A stretch of DNA of 64,000 bases from HNR sp040400085 (GCA_040400085.1 JBBAQX010000014.1:1-64000), one strand, 5' to 3'; counted from the stretch's first letter, positions 17,448-26,690 are shown. Notes: a model not told the origin generated them from the letters alone. Translations and numbers: made by a program.

Positions 17448-18192
17448 TCGTGACGGCGTGCACGGCGGCGCGCACGATCTCCCGGCTGGTGACGTCGTAG
17501 GACGACGCTCCCCCGCCGGGGCCGCTCGGCGCGTGTGACTCGGCGAGGGTCTTCGCCGAGAGGTGGATAGCGTCGACCCCGGCACGCGCCAATGCAGGAA
17601 TAGCGTCGATCGTGACGCCGCCGCCGGCCATGATCTGCACGGAGCCCTCCGTGTGCCGTACCATGCGGGCAAGCGTGTCGAGCCCGTCGAGGCTCACGGC
17701 GGCCTGGCCCGACGTGAGGACTCGAGTGACCCCAAGAGCCCGCAGCTCGTCGAGGGCGGTAAGCGGGTCGGGAACGATGTCGAGTGCGCGATGAAAGGTG
17801 ACGGGCATCCCCTCAGCGGCCTCGACAAACGTACGGGTCGCGGCCACGTCCACTTCGCGATCCTCCGAGAGCGCGCCAACAACGACGCCCCCGGCCCCGG
17901 CAGCGCGGGCGGCCCGAATATCGCGAACAGAAGTGGCGAGCTCACGGGCGTCGTACACGAACCCGCCGGGCCGCGGCCTGATCAGCACGTGCACGAATCC
18001 TGCTCCGGTGGCCTGCACGGCCCCCTCAATGAGACCTATAGACGGGGTCAACCCACCCGTGACCAGGGCGCTGCACAGCTCGATGCGAGTGGCCCCCTCT
18101 GCGAGCGCAACCTCGGCCCCCGCAACGTCCTGAACCGCAATCTCGATAACCGGATGCCTCGCATCACCACGCCCGTACTGCTCACTTGTCAT
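17437..18192 (-). CDS. cutC: CutC-family copper homeostasis protein
   Basis: 251 residues from the ATG at 18192, where the family begins and GGGGG lies just upstream; the longer frame adds unlikely sequence. TIM-barrel protein with the CutC marks IELCSALVTGGLTPS, VHVLIRPRPGGFVY, FHRALD and LTSGQA. The family was tied to copper tolerance in E. coli, but its biochemical activity is unsettled. Single gene. Confidence 0.92.
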   Translation of the reverse strand: MTSEQYGRGDARHPVIEIAVQDVAGAEVALAEGATRIELCSALVTGGLTPSIGLIEGAVQATGAGFVHVLIRPRPGGFVYDARELATSVRDIRAARAAGAGGVVVGALSEDREVDVAATRTFVEAAEGMPVTFHRALDIVPDPLTALDELRALGVTRVLTSGQAAVSLDGLDTLARMVRHTEGSVQIMAGGGVTIDAIPALARAGVDAIHLSAKTLAESHAPSGPGGGASSYDVTSREIVRAAVHAVTTSP

Positions 18193-18254
18193 GCCCCCAG
18201 CGTATGCGTTGCCCGGCCCGCGTTCAAACGATCGCAGGGTCCGTTGTGAATCGT

Positions 18255-18305
18255 GTGGCCTCAAATGACGTTATTTTCGGCTTAAATCGCGTCATTTGTG
18301 GCCAC
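18255..18305. repeat. long inverted repeat between cutC and the methyltransferase
   Basis: GTGGCC-tc-AAATGACG (18255-18270) mirrors CGTCATTT-gt-GGCCAC (18290-18305), 14 of 16 positions paired, with a 19-nt centre. It lies in a divergent gap, so it is not a simple terminator. See also the palindromes at 26772 and 54449. Confidence 0.7.
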
Positions 18306-18402
18306 CTGATTGATTAGGCTTGGCCCTCAACGGCTACGGGATACTGCCGGAGGGCGCGCGCCAGGGGCCAATTAGCGAGTCCACCTATGCGAGACTGGGA
18401 GC

Positions 18403-19164
18403 ATGACTGCCGAGCAGAGCCCGCACCCGAGAAACCCGGCCACTTCGTTCGGCGCGGCGAGCGCAGCGTATAACGCGGGCCGCCCCGAATATCCGCGCGA
18501 GGCGATCGACTGGATGCTCCCGGCGGGCGCGCGCCTCGTAGCCGACGTCGGCGCGGGCACAGGAAAGCTCAGCGTCGGACTGATCGCGGCTAAGCGAACC
18601 GTAATCGCGATCGACCCCGATACTCAGATGCTCGCCTCGCTGCGGGAGCAGCTGCCGGAAGTCCGCACCGAGATCGGCACCGGCGAGGAAATCCCGCTCG
18701 ACGACAGGAGCGTCGATGCCGTCGTCTTCGGCCAGTCCTGGCACTGGGTCGACCCCGAAGCCGCCTCGCTCGAAGCAGGAAGGGTACTCCGCCCGGGCGG
18801 AAGCCTCGGCCTCATCTGGAACATCCGCGACCTCAGGTCGGCATTTGTTCGCGAGCTCACCGACCTCATCCACGGCTCGAACGCCGAACAACTCATCGTG
18901 CGAGAGGGGCCCCGCGTGCACGCGCCGTTCGCTGCGCTCGAATACCGCTCCTGGGAGTGGTCGCGCTCAATGACGGTGGATGCCGTGCTCGCGATGGCCG
19001 CATCGCGGAGCTACCTGATCACCGCGGAACGGGAGGAACGGGAGCGAATTGTGGAGGGCATCCGTCACTTGATGGATGTTCACCCAGACGTGCGCGCGGA
19101 CGGCACGGTGGATATGCCCTACGTCACGCACGCCTACCGGGCCAGCCTGATCCAGCAGGATTAG
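18403..19164 (+). CDS. class I SAM-dependent methyltransferase
   Basis: 253 residues of the UbiE/Methyltransf_11 type. Motif I is VADVGAGTGKLS at about 46-57; the acidic residue after strand 2 is in VIAIDPD; and VDAVVFGQSWHWVDPE is a signature of the family often found with aspartate-rich acceptor pockets. Substrate unknown. The 3' end overlaps the next gene's stop by 4 nt in convergent orientation. Confidence 0.88.
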   Translation: MTAEQSPHPRNPATSFGAASAAYNAGRPEYPREAIDWMLPAGARLVADVGAGTGKLSVGLIAAKRTVIAIDPDTQMLASLREQLPEVRTEIGTGEEIPLDDRSVDAVVFGQSWHWVDPEAASLEAGRVLRPGGSLGLIWNIRDLRSAFVRELTDLIHGSNAEQLIVREGPRVHAPFAALEYRSWEWSRSMTVDAVLAMAASRSYLITAEREERERIVEGIRHLMDVHPDVRADGTVDMPYVTHAYRASLIQQD

Positions 19165-19631
19165 GCCGCGGCGGCCTTCAGCTCGGCAATGTTGAGCTTG
19201 GTCATCGCGAGCATGGCCTGCATGACCCTGCCAGCCTTTTCCGGGTCGGAGTGCGCGAGGAGTTCGCCAAGGATCGGCGGGATGATCTGCCAGGAAACAC
19301 CGAACCTGTCTTTCAGCCAACCGCATTGGCCTGGTGCCCCGCCGTCCGCGGTCAGGGCTGCCCAGAAGTAATCGATCTGTTCCTGCGTTTCTGCGGTGAC
19401 GGTGAACGAGGTCGCCTCGCTAAACGTAAAGTACGGGCCTCCATTGAGCGCGCCGAACCTGACGCCATCGAGCTCGAAAGATGTGCTCAGGGCCGTGCCT
19501 GCGGGGAAGGGCGCGCCCTCGCCATAACGCGAAATATCGAGCACGCGGGAGTGTGGAAATACCGACACATAAAAGTTGGTGGCTTCCTCGGCCTGGGTAT
19601 CAAACCAGAGCGATGGGACTATCTTTTGCAT
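19161..19631 (-). CDS. PhnB/3-demethylubiquinone methyltransferase-like VOC protein
   Basis: 156 residues. The sequence opens MQKIVPSLWFDTQAEEA and contains FSEATSFTVTAETQEQIDYFW and GWLKDRFGVSWQIIP, all hallmarks of the PhnB-like VOC family. Despite the family's name, members are small metal-binding fold proteins of unknown activity. AAGGGAGAG lies ahead of the ATG. Located between a methyltransferase and an acetyltransferase. Confidence 0.88.
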   Translation of the reverse strand: MQKIVPSLWFDTQAEEATNFYVSVFPHSRVLDISRYGEGAPFPAGTALSTSFELDGVRFGALNGGPYFTFSEATSFTVTAETQEQIDYFWAALTADGGAPGQCGWLKDRFGVSWQIIPPILGELLAHSDPEKAGRVMQAMLAMTKLNIAELKAAAA

Positions 19632-19673
19632 GGCACTCTCCCTTGGGTAGTTTCCGCCCTGCTGGCGTCGGTC

Positions 19674-20573
19674 TTATCCTAGCCCCGACAGGTTGACCTC
19701 GAAAGGTTTGATCTCAACAGGCTTGACCTCAACAGGCTTGATTTCAACCTCAACGAACGAAAACTCCGTGTCTCCCGGGTTCGACACATTGTGCCGGGCC
19801 GGAACGTCGCGGGTGTAAGAGACGCCGGCGCTAATCGACGCGTCGAACGAACCGCGCTCCGTCTCGACATGGAGGATGCCGTCGGTCACCGGTACAACCG
19901 CGTACTCCCACTCGTGGGTGTGCCAACCGGTCTCGGAACCCGGCGCGAAGGTCCACTTGGTGACGCGCATCGATTCGTTGTCGACTTGAACCTGGGCCTC
20001 GGCCTGGGCCCGACTTGACAGATTGGCTCTCGTCGGTTCGGCGAGGTCGAGCTCTTTCTCGAGGATCGCGAATTGAAGCGACGGATGCTGCGGGTCGCCA
20101 AACTCCGGCTGGCCGTACGGAAACGGTTTGGTCGCCCCGGTGCGGCGGTACCCCCGGCGCTCGTAGAACGCGAGAAGTTCTGCGCGGACGTCGATCACCG
20201 TCATTTGCATCCGGCGGATCCCCCACTGCTTAGCCGCATACTCTTCCGCCGTCTTCATCAGCGCTTTGCCTACTCCTCGCCCCTGCCCAGTTGGGCGCAC
20301 CGCGAACATGCCCAGGTAGCCGGTGTCGGCATCCTTCTTCTCGATGTGGACGCAGCCGGTGATGTCGCCGTCTCGCAGGGCCAACATCACCTCGCTGTTC
20401 TCTCGTTCGAGGTCGCGGCTCAACTCGCTTGCCGCGATCCGGGGGCCGTGCAGCAGATCGGCCTCGGTCGTCCAGCCCTGCTTACTCGCGTCGCCGCGGT
20501 AGGCGGAGGTGACCAGCGCGACGAGGGCGTCGACGTCTTCGGGTGTTGCGAGTCGGTACGTAAGACTGTCCAT
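19674..20573 (-). CDS. GNAT acetyltransferase fused to a cupin domain
   Basis: 299 residues. Residues 1-170 are a GNAT domain with the acetyl-CoA loop VRPTGQGRGVGKAL at about 92-105 and FYERRGYRRTG before the end. Residues about 195-275 are a cupin (FAPGSETGWHTHEWEYAVV, then VPARHNVSNPG) with the metal-type histidine pair HTH. The tail (276-295) is a short tandem repeat, about 3 units of E-V/I-KP-V. The fusion suggests acetylation controlled by, or coupled to, a cupin-bound ligand; this is inference. No Shine-Dalgarno sequence is evident. Confidence 0.85.
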   Translation of the reverse strand: MDSLTYRLATPEDVDALVALVTSAYRGDASKQGWTTEADLLHGPRIAASELSRDLERENSEVMLALRDGDITGCVHIEKKDADTGYLGMFAVRPTGQGRGVGKALMKTAEEYAAKQWGIRRMQMTVIDVRAELLAFYERRGYRRTGATKPFPYGQPEFGDPQHPSLQFAILEKELDLAEPTRANLSSRAQAEAQVQVDNESMRVTKWTFAPGSETGWHTHEWEYAVVPVTDGILHVETERGSFDASISAGVSYTRDVPARHNVSNPGDTEFSFVEVEIKPVEVKPVEIKPFEVNLSGLG

Positions 20574-20623
20574 GTAACTCAGGGTACTCGTCGAGGTAAG
20601 GACGCGCCGCGCCAGACGCGCGC

Positions 20624-21790
20624 CTACCGCACGATCTCGGCCAGGGCATCCGCCACGCGCGAAAGGTCGTGTTCCGTCGTCGACTGCCCGAATGTCAAGC
20701 GCAGGGCGGATTGCGCCGTTTCGGCGTCATAGCCGAGGGCGATAAGCACGGGCGACGGCTCGCTCTGCCCGGCGGCGCAGGCCGAACCCGACGAGCACTC
20801 GATGGCGCGGGAATCGAGCTCGACCAGGATCGATTCGCCGCTCACCCCCGGAAAGCACCAGGAAACGTGTCCCGGCAGGCGATCCGTGCGCGAACCCGTG
20901 AGGATCGCGTGGGGGATGCTGCGCTCAACAGCCGCGATAAACCGGTCTCGCACGGCGACCAGCGCGCTCCGGGCTGCTTCAAGATCGCGCATCCGCAGTT
21001 GAGCGGCCGCCGCCAACCCGACGATCCCGGCGACGTTCTCGGTGCCAGAGCGGGCGCCGCCCTCCTGACCTCCCCCGTGTAGGAGCGGCTCAAGGGGCAG
21101 CGACCGGCGCACGTAGAGCGCGCCGACCCCCTTTGGCCCGCCGAGCTTATGCGCCGACAGGCTCAGCGCGTCGACCTCGAGCTCCGCCACTGACACGGGG
21201 ATCGCCCCGAACGCCTGCACCGCGTCGGTGTGGATGAGCGCGCCGCGGTCGTGCGCGATCCTGGCGATCTCGCGGATGGGTTGGATGCTCCCCACCTCGT
21301 TGTTCGCGAGCCCCACCGATACCAGCGCGGTATTCGCGGTGATCGCGCGCCGGGCATCCGCCAGATCGATTAGGCCTGCGCTGTCAACGGCTAGGCAGGT
21401 CGTGGTGAATCCGTGCCAGCGTTCGAGGTAGCGAATCGACTCGAGCACGGCCGGGTGCTCGATCGGGGTGGTCACGAGGTGGGTTCTGCCGGGTTGGCCT
21501 TGTCGCAGTTGGCCCGCCGAGGGTTGACCCGCCGACAGCTGACCGAGCGCCAGACCCTTGATGGCGAGATTGGCGGATTCGGTGCCGCCCGAGGTGAAGA
21601 GGATATCGCCGGGGCGGGCATTCATCGATTGAGCCAGGATGCCTCTGGCCCAGTCCACCGCCGCCCTCGCCCGCTGCCCCGAGCTGTGCACGCTGGACGG
21701 GTTGCCGAATTCTTCGGAGAGGAAAGGCCACATCGCCCTGAGTACGTCGGGGTGTACGGGGGATGTCGCGGAGGTATCGAGGTAGAGCAT
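20624..21790 (-). CDS. nadS: cysteine desulfurase, NifS/NadS type
   Basis: 388 residues. PLP-dependent fold I: the Schiff-base lysine is in SAHKLGGPKG and the catalytic cysteine in SSGSACAAG. The last gene of the nadABC operon; its ATG overlaps the nadC stop (TGATG). In this setting such desulfurases are thought to supply or repair the Fe-S cluster of quinolinate synthase NadA. An insertion of Gly-Gln-rich repeats (LSAGQPSAGQLRQGQPG, about 85-102) near the active-site loop is unusual. The symbol reflects context more than sequence. Confidence 0.85.
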   Translation of the reverse strand: MLYLDTSATSPVHPDVLRAMWPFLSEEFGNPSSVHSSGQRARAAVDWARGILAQSMNARPGDILFTSGGTESANLAIKGLALGQLSAGQPSAGQLRQGQPGRTHLVTTPIEHPAVLESIRYLERWHGFTTTCLAVDSAGLIDLADARRAITANTALVSVGLANNEVGSIQPIREIARIAHDRGALIHTDAVQAFGAIPVSVAELEVDALSLSAHKLGGPKGVGALYVRRSLPLEPLLHGGGQEGGARSGTENVAGIVGLAAAAQLRMRDLEAARSALVAVRDRFIAAVERSIPHAILTGSRTDRLPGHVSWCFPGVSGESILVELDSRAIECSSGSACAAGQSEPSPVLIALGYDAETAQSALRLTFGQSTTEHDLSRVADALAEIVR

Positions 21791-22674
21791 CAGGCGGGAA
21801 CCGCGGCCAGGTCATACGCGATATCTAAGCCGAGGTCGAGGCTTCTGGCGCTGTGGGTGAGGGCCCCGACGGAGATCACGTCGACTCCGCTGCCAGCGAT
21901 AGCGGCGACGGTGTCGAGGTTGACCCCGCCGCTCGCCTCGATCAGGGGCACGCGGCCCGGTCTCGCCCTGATGAGGGTGACGGCCTCGCGCAGCGCGGGG
22001 GGCGCAAAGTTGTCGAGCATAATGGTGTCGATCTCGGCATCCAGCACCGCCTCGATCTGGTCGAGTCGATCCACCTCCACCTCGAGGTGCACGGTGTGGC
22101 CGATCCTGCGCCTCAGGTCCCGCAGCGCTTCGGTCACGGATAGCCCCGTTTGGGTACGCATGACGGCGAGGTGGTTGTCCTTGATCATCACGGCGTCCGA
22201 TAGCCCAAAGCGGTGGTTGTGGCCGCCTCCACAGGTCACCGCGTATTTCTCCACGAGACGGATGCCCGGGGTCGTTTTCCGCGTATCCACAATCCGCACC
22301 TGGCTGCCCGCAACCTGTGCAACATATTGCGCGGTGAGCGTCGCGATCCCGCTCAGGTGCTGAACATAGTTGAGGGCCACCCGTTCCGCCGTAAGGATTG
22401 CTCGTGCCCGGCCGGATACGGTTACGAGGTTATCTCCCGTCTCGAAGCGCATTCCGTCTCGGGAATGTATGTCGATGGAGACTCCGGGATCCAGCTGCCT
22501 GAAGGCCTCTGCGAATAGCTCGAGGCCGGCGAGTACCCCCGGCTCGCGCGCGTTGAGGACGGCGACAGCTGTCGCCGTCTCCGGGATGGCGACAGAGGCG
22601 GTGAGGTCTCCCCACGGCGCATCTTCTTCGAGGGCGGACTCAATTGCCCGGCGGATAGTGTATGGGGTGAGCAT
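21790..22674 (-). CDS. nadC: nicotinate-nucleotide pyrophosphorylase (carboxylating)
   Basis: 294 residues. Converts quinolinate plus PRPP to nicotinate mononucleotide, CO2 and PPi in de novo NAD synthesis. Family marks: EDAPWGDLT near the N-terminus, LNYVQHLSGIATLTAQYV, DTRKTTPGIRLVEKYAV, GGGHNHRFGLSDAVMIKDNH, EVEVD and EASGGV. The start and stop overlap the flanking nadB and desulfurase genes by one base each, so the operon is translationally coupled. Confidence 0.97.
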   Translation of the reverse strand: MLTPYTIRRAIESALEEDAPWGDLTASVAIPETATAVAVLNAREPGVLAGLELFAEAFRQLDPGVSIDIHSRDGMRFETGDNLVTVSGRARAILTAERVALNYVQHLSGIATLTAQYVAQVAGSQVRIVDTRKTTPGIRLVEKYAVTCGGGHNHRFGLSDAVMIKDNHLAVMRTQTGLSVTEALRDLRRRIGHTVHLEVEVDRLDQIEAVLDAEIDTIMLDNFAPPALREAVTLIRARPGRVPLIEASGGVNLDTVAAIAGSGVDVISVGALTHSARSLDLGLDIAYDLAAVPA

Positions 22675-24356
22675 CAGTGTTCCTTGTGTTCTGGGATCTT
22701 TGCGGTTAGAAGTTGCGGGTCGGGACTCGCGGGATCGTCGACTCGGCGATGTGAACCGACCGATTCGCGGCGTTCACAGGCGGCCCGTGCCATCAGGCTT
22801 CCCAGCGTGGCGAGGTTCAGATCCTCGTAGTGTTGCACGTGGAACGGGCCTTCGGCGATCGCGGTCTGTATTTGAGTGGCCTGTATTTGAGTGACCCACC
22901 GCGAGAGCATGCGCTCTGCGGCATATAGATCAGGGCCGTTGCGATTCAGGCCGATCGAATCCCACACTAGGTGCTGAATGTCGGCCCGCGTGGGGAGGGG
23001 GACGTCCATGCGGGTGCTGGGGGTCCTTGCAAGACGAGCGTTTCCCTCTGCCGAACCCGAGCGAGAATTGCGCACCCAACCCCGCGCTGGCTCACGGTCC
23101 AACACGGCGGCGCGCCCCGCCCGACGCCCGAAGACGAGCGCTTCAGCGAGCGAGTTCGAGGCTAGTCGATTTGCCCCGTGCACCCCGGCGTTAGCGGCCT
23201 CGCCCGCGGCATAGAGCCCGGGAAGCGACGAGCGGCCATCCAGGTCAATCCGAATCCCGCCCATCCAATAGTGAGCGGCCGGCGTCACGGGTATCGCTTC
23301 GCGCGACCAATCCCACCCGTTGCGCGCGCACTCGGCCGTGATCGTCGGGAATCTTCGCGCCAAGTAGCCGTCGCCGCGCTCTACCTCGAGCGCCGTCGCG
23401 TCGAGCCACACGGGAAAGCCGCCGTTCCCCGCCATCACGGCGGCGATGGCGGAGGCCACCACGTCGCGGGGGGCGAGTTCGGCGTCGGGATGAGCATCCA
23501 CCATAAATCGATGCCCGCTCCGGTCACGCAAAACCGCCCCAGCCCCCCTGACCGCCTCCGAGATCAGAAAGTTGCCGGGGGCGGCAAGGGCCGTGGGGTG
23601 AAACTGGAAGAACTCGAGGTCGGCGAGCTCGGCGCCTGCCCGCCACGCGGCAGCGACGCCGTCCCCGGTGGCCAGGGCCGGGTTCGTCGTATGCGCAAAG
23701 AGTTGCCCAGCCCCGCCCGTCGCGAGTACAACAGCAGCCGCCTCGATCTCTTCCGCGTTGCCGTCGGGACCGATCACGCGCACCCCGCACACGCGTCCGT
23801 CCCTCGTGACCAGGTCGCTGAGGAAAGTGTTCTCACGAATAAGGATGCCGCTCGCACGTACCAGCCCAGCGAGCGTGGTCTGTATCACCTTCCCCGTCGC
23901 GTCCCCTCCCGCGTGAACAATCCGCGGCCGAGAATGCGCGGCCTCTAATCCGCGGGCCAGGGCCAATGCGGGATCATCGCTCCGGGACCCCGGCCCAGCG
24001 GCTAACTCCGGTTCAGCCCGATCAAAATGCACCCCGCGCGCGAGCAAATCACGAACACCAAACGGGCCTTCTTCTGTCAGCACGCGCACGGCCTCGGCCG
24101 AGCACAGCCCGTGACCCGCGCGCAGCGTGTCGCTCGCGTGCAGCTCCGGCGAATCGTCCGGCCACAGCGCCGCCGCGATCCCGCCCTGAGCCATCGCGGT
24201 GTTTGAGTCTTCGAGTCTGGCCTTCGTGATCAGCATCACGCCGCCGTCAGGGTCGGCAGCTGCTTCAAGTTGCTCCCGTGCCGCCAGCGCGGCGGTGATC
24301 CCGGCGAGCCCACTCCCGACGACGACGATCGCGGGAGCGATCACGGGAGATGTCAC
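22674..24356 (-). CDS. nadB: L-aspartate oxidase
   Basis: 560 residues. FAD-dependent oxidation of aspartate to iminoaspartate, the substrate of NadA. Dinucleotide motif VVVGSGLAGITAALAA at about 10-25; NTAMAQGGIAAA; the flavin/substrate motif TPAAHYWMGGIRIDLDGRSS; and GLYAAGEAANAGVHGANRLASNSL. Normal length, with C-terminal helical domain present. The GTG start overlaps the nadA stop by 4 nt (GTGA). Confidence 0.97.
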   Translation of the reverse strand: MTSPVIAPAIVVVGSGLAGITAALAAREQLEAAADPDGGVMLITKARLEDSNTAMAQGGIAAALWPDDSPELHASDTLRAGHGLCSAEAVRVLTEEGPFGVRDLLARGVHFDRAEPELAAGPGSRSDDPALALARGLEAAHSRPRIVHAGGDATGKVIQTTLAGLVRASGILIRENTFLSDLVTRDGRVCGVRVIGPDGNAEEIEAAAVVLATGGAGQLFAHTTNPALATGDGVAAAWRAGAELADLEFFQFHPTALAAPGNFLISEAVRGAGAVLRDRSGHRFMVDAHPDAELAPRDVVASAIAAVMAGNGGFPVWLDATALEVERGDGYLARRFPTITAECARNGWDWSREAIPVTPAAHYWMGGIRIDLDGRSSLPGLYAAGEAANAGVHGANRLASNSLAEALVFGRRAGRAAVLDREPARGWVRNSRSGSAEGNARLARTPSTRMDVPLPTRADIQHLVWDSIGLNRNGPDLYAAERMLSRWVTQIQATQIQTAIAEGPFHVQHYEDLNLATLGSLMARAACERRESVGSHRRVDDPASPDPQLLTAKIPEHKEH

Positions 24357-25648
24357 GGGATCGCCGCCAGCATCCGTTCGAGAGCGATCATCGACCCGGC
24401 AGAGACGCTCTCATCGACGCGAATGCGGTTCACAACGCGCCCGGCGAGCAGGCTTTCCAGCGCCCACGCAAGGTAGCCCGGGTGGATCCGATACATCGTC
24501 GAACAGGGGCAGACAACGGGATCAAGACAGAAAATCGTGTGCTGCGGATACTCGGTCGCGAGGCGCTGCACCAGGTTAATCTCCGTACCGATGGCGAAGG
24601 TCGTTCCGCTCGGCGCGGCCTGGATCGCCTTGGTGATGTAGTCGGTGGAGCCGCTCTCGTCCGCCGCATCGACCACATCCATCGGGCATTCGGGGTGCAC
24701 GATCACGCGTACCCCGGGATGCTCGCTCCGGGCATTCTCGATCTGGGCCGTCGTAAAGCGCTTGTGCACGGAACAGAAGCCGTTCCACAAAATGACCCGG
24801 GCATCCTTCAAGCGATCCTCGGTGTTGCCACCGAGCGGCTGCCGCGGATTCCACAGCGGCATCGCGCCGAGGGGCACGCCCATCGCCTTCGCCGTGTTGC
24901 GCCCCAGGTGCTGATCGGGGAAGAACACCACGCGCTGGCCGCGCTCGAACGCCCACTCCAGCACGGTGTGCGCGTTTGAGGAGGTACAGACGATGCCGCC
25001 GTTCTTGCCGCAGAAGTCCTTGATCGCGGCGGAGGAATTCATGTAGGTGACGGGGATCACTGGCACCCGGCCGTGCGCATCAGGTTCCGTGCCATAGATG
25101 CGGGCGAGGTCGGCCCAGCAATCTTCGACCTGCTCGATGTTCGCCATATCGGCCATCGAACAACCCGCGGCCAGGTTCGGCAGGATCACGGCCTGCTCCG
25201 GGCCCGACAGAATATCCGCGGTCTCCGCCATAAAGTGCACGCCGCAGAAGACGATGGCCTCCGCCTCCGGCCGGGTCGTGGCAGCCTTCGCGAGCTGGAA
25301 CGAGTCGCCCACAAAGTCGGCGAATTTCACGACCTCGTCGCGCTGATAAAAGTGGCCAAGGATGAGCACACGATCGCCGAGCTGCTGCTTCGCGGCCCAG
25401 ATGCGCGCGTCGAGTTCGTCGGCGCTGGCTCGCGTGTACTCCTCGGGCAGCCTGTCCTGGCGCGGGGTTCCCAGCGGGATGGTATCGAGAACGGACGCCC
25501 CGGGCCCGTACGTATCCGCCGGCCGCGCGTCGATCTCCCAGGGCGCGGTCGCGAGGTCGGCGTCGCAGGTCGCGATCTTGGTCGTTGCCGTTCCTACGGT
25601 GCGCAGGTTAATCGGCTTGCCAGTGATGAGCTGGTCGACTGATGTCAC
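24353..25648 (-). CDS. nadA: quinolinate synthase A
   Basis: 431 residues, the long actinobacterial form. A [4Fe-4S] enzyme condensing iminoaspartate with dihydroxyacetone phosphate. Likely cluster cysteines sit in VFCGVHFMAET, GIVCTSSNAH and VVCPCSTMY; LGHFYQRDEVV is the dihydroxyacetone-phosphate side. GTG start with AGGAG at 8 nt. First nad enzyme after nrtR, 44 nt downstream of it. Confidence 0.97.
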   Translation of the reverse strand: MTSVDQLITGKPINLRTVGTATTKIATCDADLATAPWEIDARPADTYGPGASVLDTIPLGTPRQDRLPEEYTRASADELDARIWAAKQQLGDRVLILGHFYQRDEVVKFADFVGDSFQLAKAATTRPEAEAIVFCGVHFMAETADILSGPEQAVILPNLAAGCSMADMANIEQVEDCWADLARIYGTEPDAHGRVPVIPVTYMNSSAAIKDFCGKNGGIVCTSSNAHTVLEWAFERGQRVVFFPDQHLGRNTAKAMGVPLGAMPLWNPRQPLGGNTEDRLKDARVILWNGFCSVHKRFTTAQIENARSEHPGVRVIVHPECPMDVVDAADESGSTDYITKAIQAAPSGTTFAIGTEINLVQRLATEYPQHTIFCLDPVVCPCSTMYRIHPGYLAWALESLLAGRVVNRIRVDESVSAGSMIALERMLAAIP

Positions 25649-25692
25649 GTTATTCTCCTAGGGTTCAGGCCGTGCACTGGTAGTTACGCTGT

Positions 25693-26637
25693 TTATGGCT
25701 CCGGCGAAAAGCCCATACCGTCGCTTGCGGGATGCTCGTGGAACCGATACATTTTCGCCGGCCGATATCTCGTCCCCCGCTCCACCTCGCCCGTCGGGAC
25801 CAGGTTTCCAGAGGCCAGCGCCTGCCGCCGAAAGTTGGCGGGATCGGTGCGCGTTCCGAGAATCGCCTCGTGCACCGCGCGAAGCTCGGCAAGGGTGAAG
25901 CTGTCGCCGAGGAAGCGGTAGGCCACGCTTGAGTAGGCAGTCTTATTGCGGAGTCGCCACAGCGCGTACGCGACGATATCGGCGTGATCGAAGGCGAGCG
26001 GCGGCAGGCTATCGGCCGAGAACCAGGCGACGTTCTCGGGTTGGGTATTGTCGCGGGTCCCGTTTTGTGTTTCTGTCGACCCGCTGGCGGAACTCTCGAT
26101 GAGTGCCCAATATGCAATAGTGACCAGCCGCTGATCGGAGGCGCTACGTTCGGGGGCCCCAAACGCGTAGAGCTGCTCGAGATACGCCGGGCCTGCCTGG
26201 TTCGCGGGGCTTCTGGAGTTCGCAGGGTTCGCTGAGTTTGCAGGGTTCGCTGAGTTTGCAGGGTTCGCTGAGTTTGCAGGGTTCGCTGAGTTCGCTGAGT
26301 TCGCGGGATCGAGCACCGTCTCGCTTGGGGATGCCCCAATAGCGTCCGCGAGGGTACGTCGCGCGGTATCGAGAGGAGCCTCGTCCCATTCGAGTGGTCC
26401 GCCTGGGAGCGCCCACGTTCCCGCGAAGGGTTCCCGGTTCCTGCGCACCAGGGGGATCCAAAGCGTGACTGTTTCGGTGACCGCGGCATCCGTCATCGAG
26501 GCTCCTGCTCCCGAGAGACCGGCATCCGGGGCACCAGAGATTTCTCCGTGGGGCTCAAGCGCAAAGGCCACCGAGGATACCGCGATTCTGGGCGGCAACA
26601 TTCTGCGCTCACTCACATTCGCAGACTCGTAATCCAC
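25693..26637 (-). CDS. nrtR: Nudix-domain repressor of NAD synthesis (NrtR)
   Basis: 314 residues. A Nudix-like N-terminal domain (LWIPLVRRNREPFAGTWALPGG) with a degenerate Nudix box, then a winged-helix C-terminal domain (FTLAELRAVHEAILG, FRRQALASGNLVPTG, RPAKMYRFHE). This is the architecture of NrtR, which senses ADP-ribose and represses NAD genes. Placement upstream of nadABC fits. GTG start with GAAGGAG close ahead. A run of 18-bp tandem repeats (26215-26304) inserts about 30 residues of alternating SANPAN units inside the Nudix fold. Confidence 0.9.
   Translation of the reverse strand: MDYESANVSERRMLPPRIAVSSVAFALEPHGEISGAPDAGLSGAGASMTDAAVTETVTLWIPLVRRNREPFAGTWALPGGPLEWDEAPLDTARRTLADAIGASPSETVLDPANSANSANPANSANPANSANPANSANPANSRSPANQAGPAYLEQLYAFGAPERSASDQRLVTIAYWALIESSASGSTETQNGTRDNTQPENVAWFSADSLPPLAFDHADIVAYALWRLRNKTAYSSVAYRFLGDSFTLAELRAVHEAILGTRTDPANFRRQALASGNLVPTGEVERGTRYRPAKMYRFHEHPASDGMGFSPEP
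26215..26304 (-). repeat. 18-bp in-frame tandem repeat inside nrtR
   Basis: Three perfect copies of GTTCGCTGAGTTTGCAGG (26227-26280) are flanked by partial copies on both sides. In the nrtR frame they read as Ala-Asn-Ser/Pro hexapeptides. Confidence 0.9.
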
Positions 26638-26646
26638 TGAGGCTCC

Positions 26647-26690
26647 TTCGTATCAACAACGATACGAACTTATAGTCACTCTGACTTTAA
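26647..26690 (-). promoter_or_regulatory. two palindromic operators upstream of nrtR
   Basis: AGTCA-ctc-TGACT (26674-26686) extends to TTAT/TTAA on its sides, and TTCGTATC-aacaac-GATACGAA (26647-26668) is a second, perfect 8-bp inverted repeat. The first overlaps the -35/-10 spacer, where a repressor would act, and is my candidate NrtR box; the second abuts the ribosome binding site. Confidence 0.6.
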
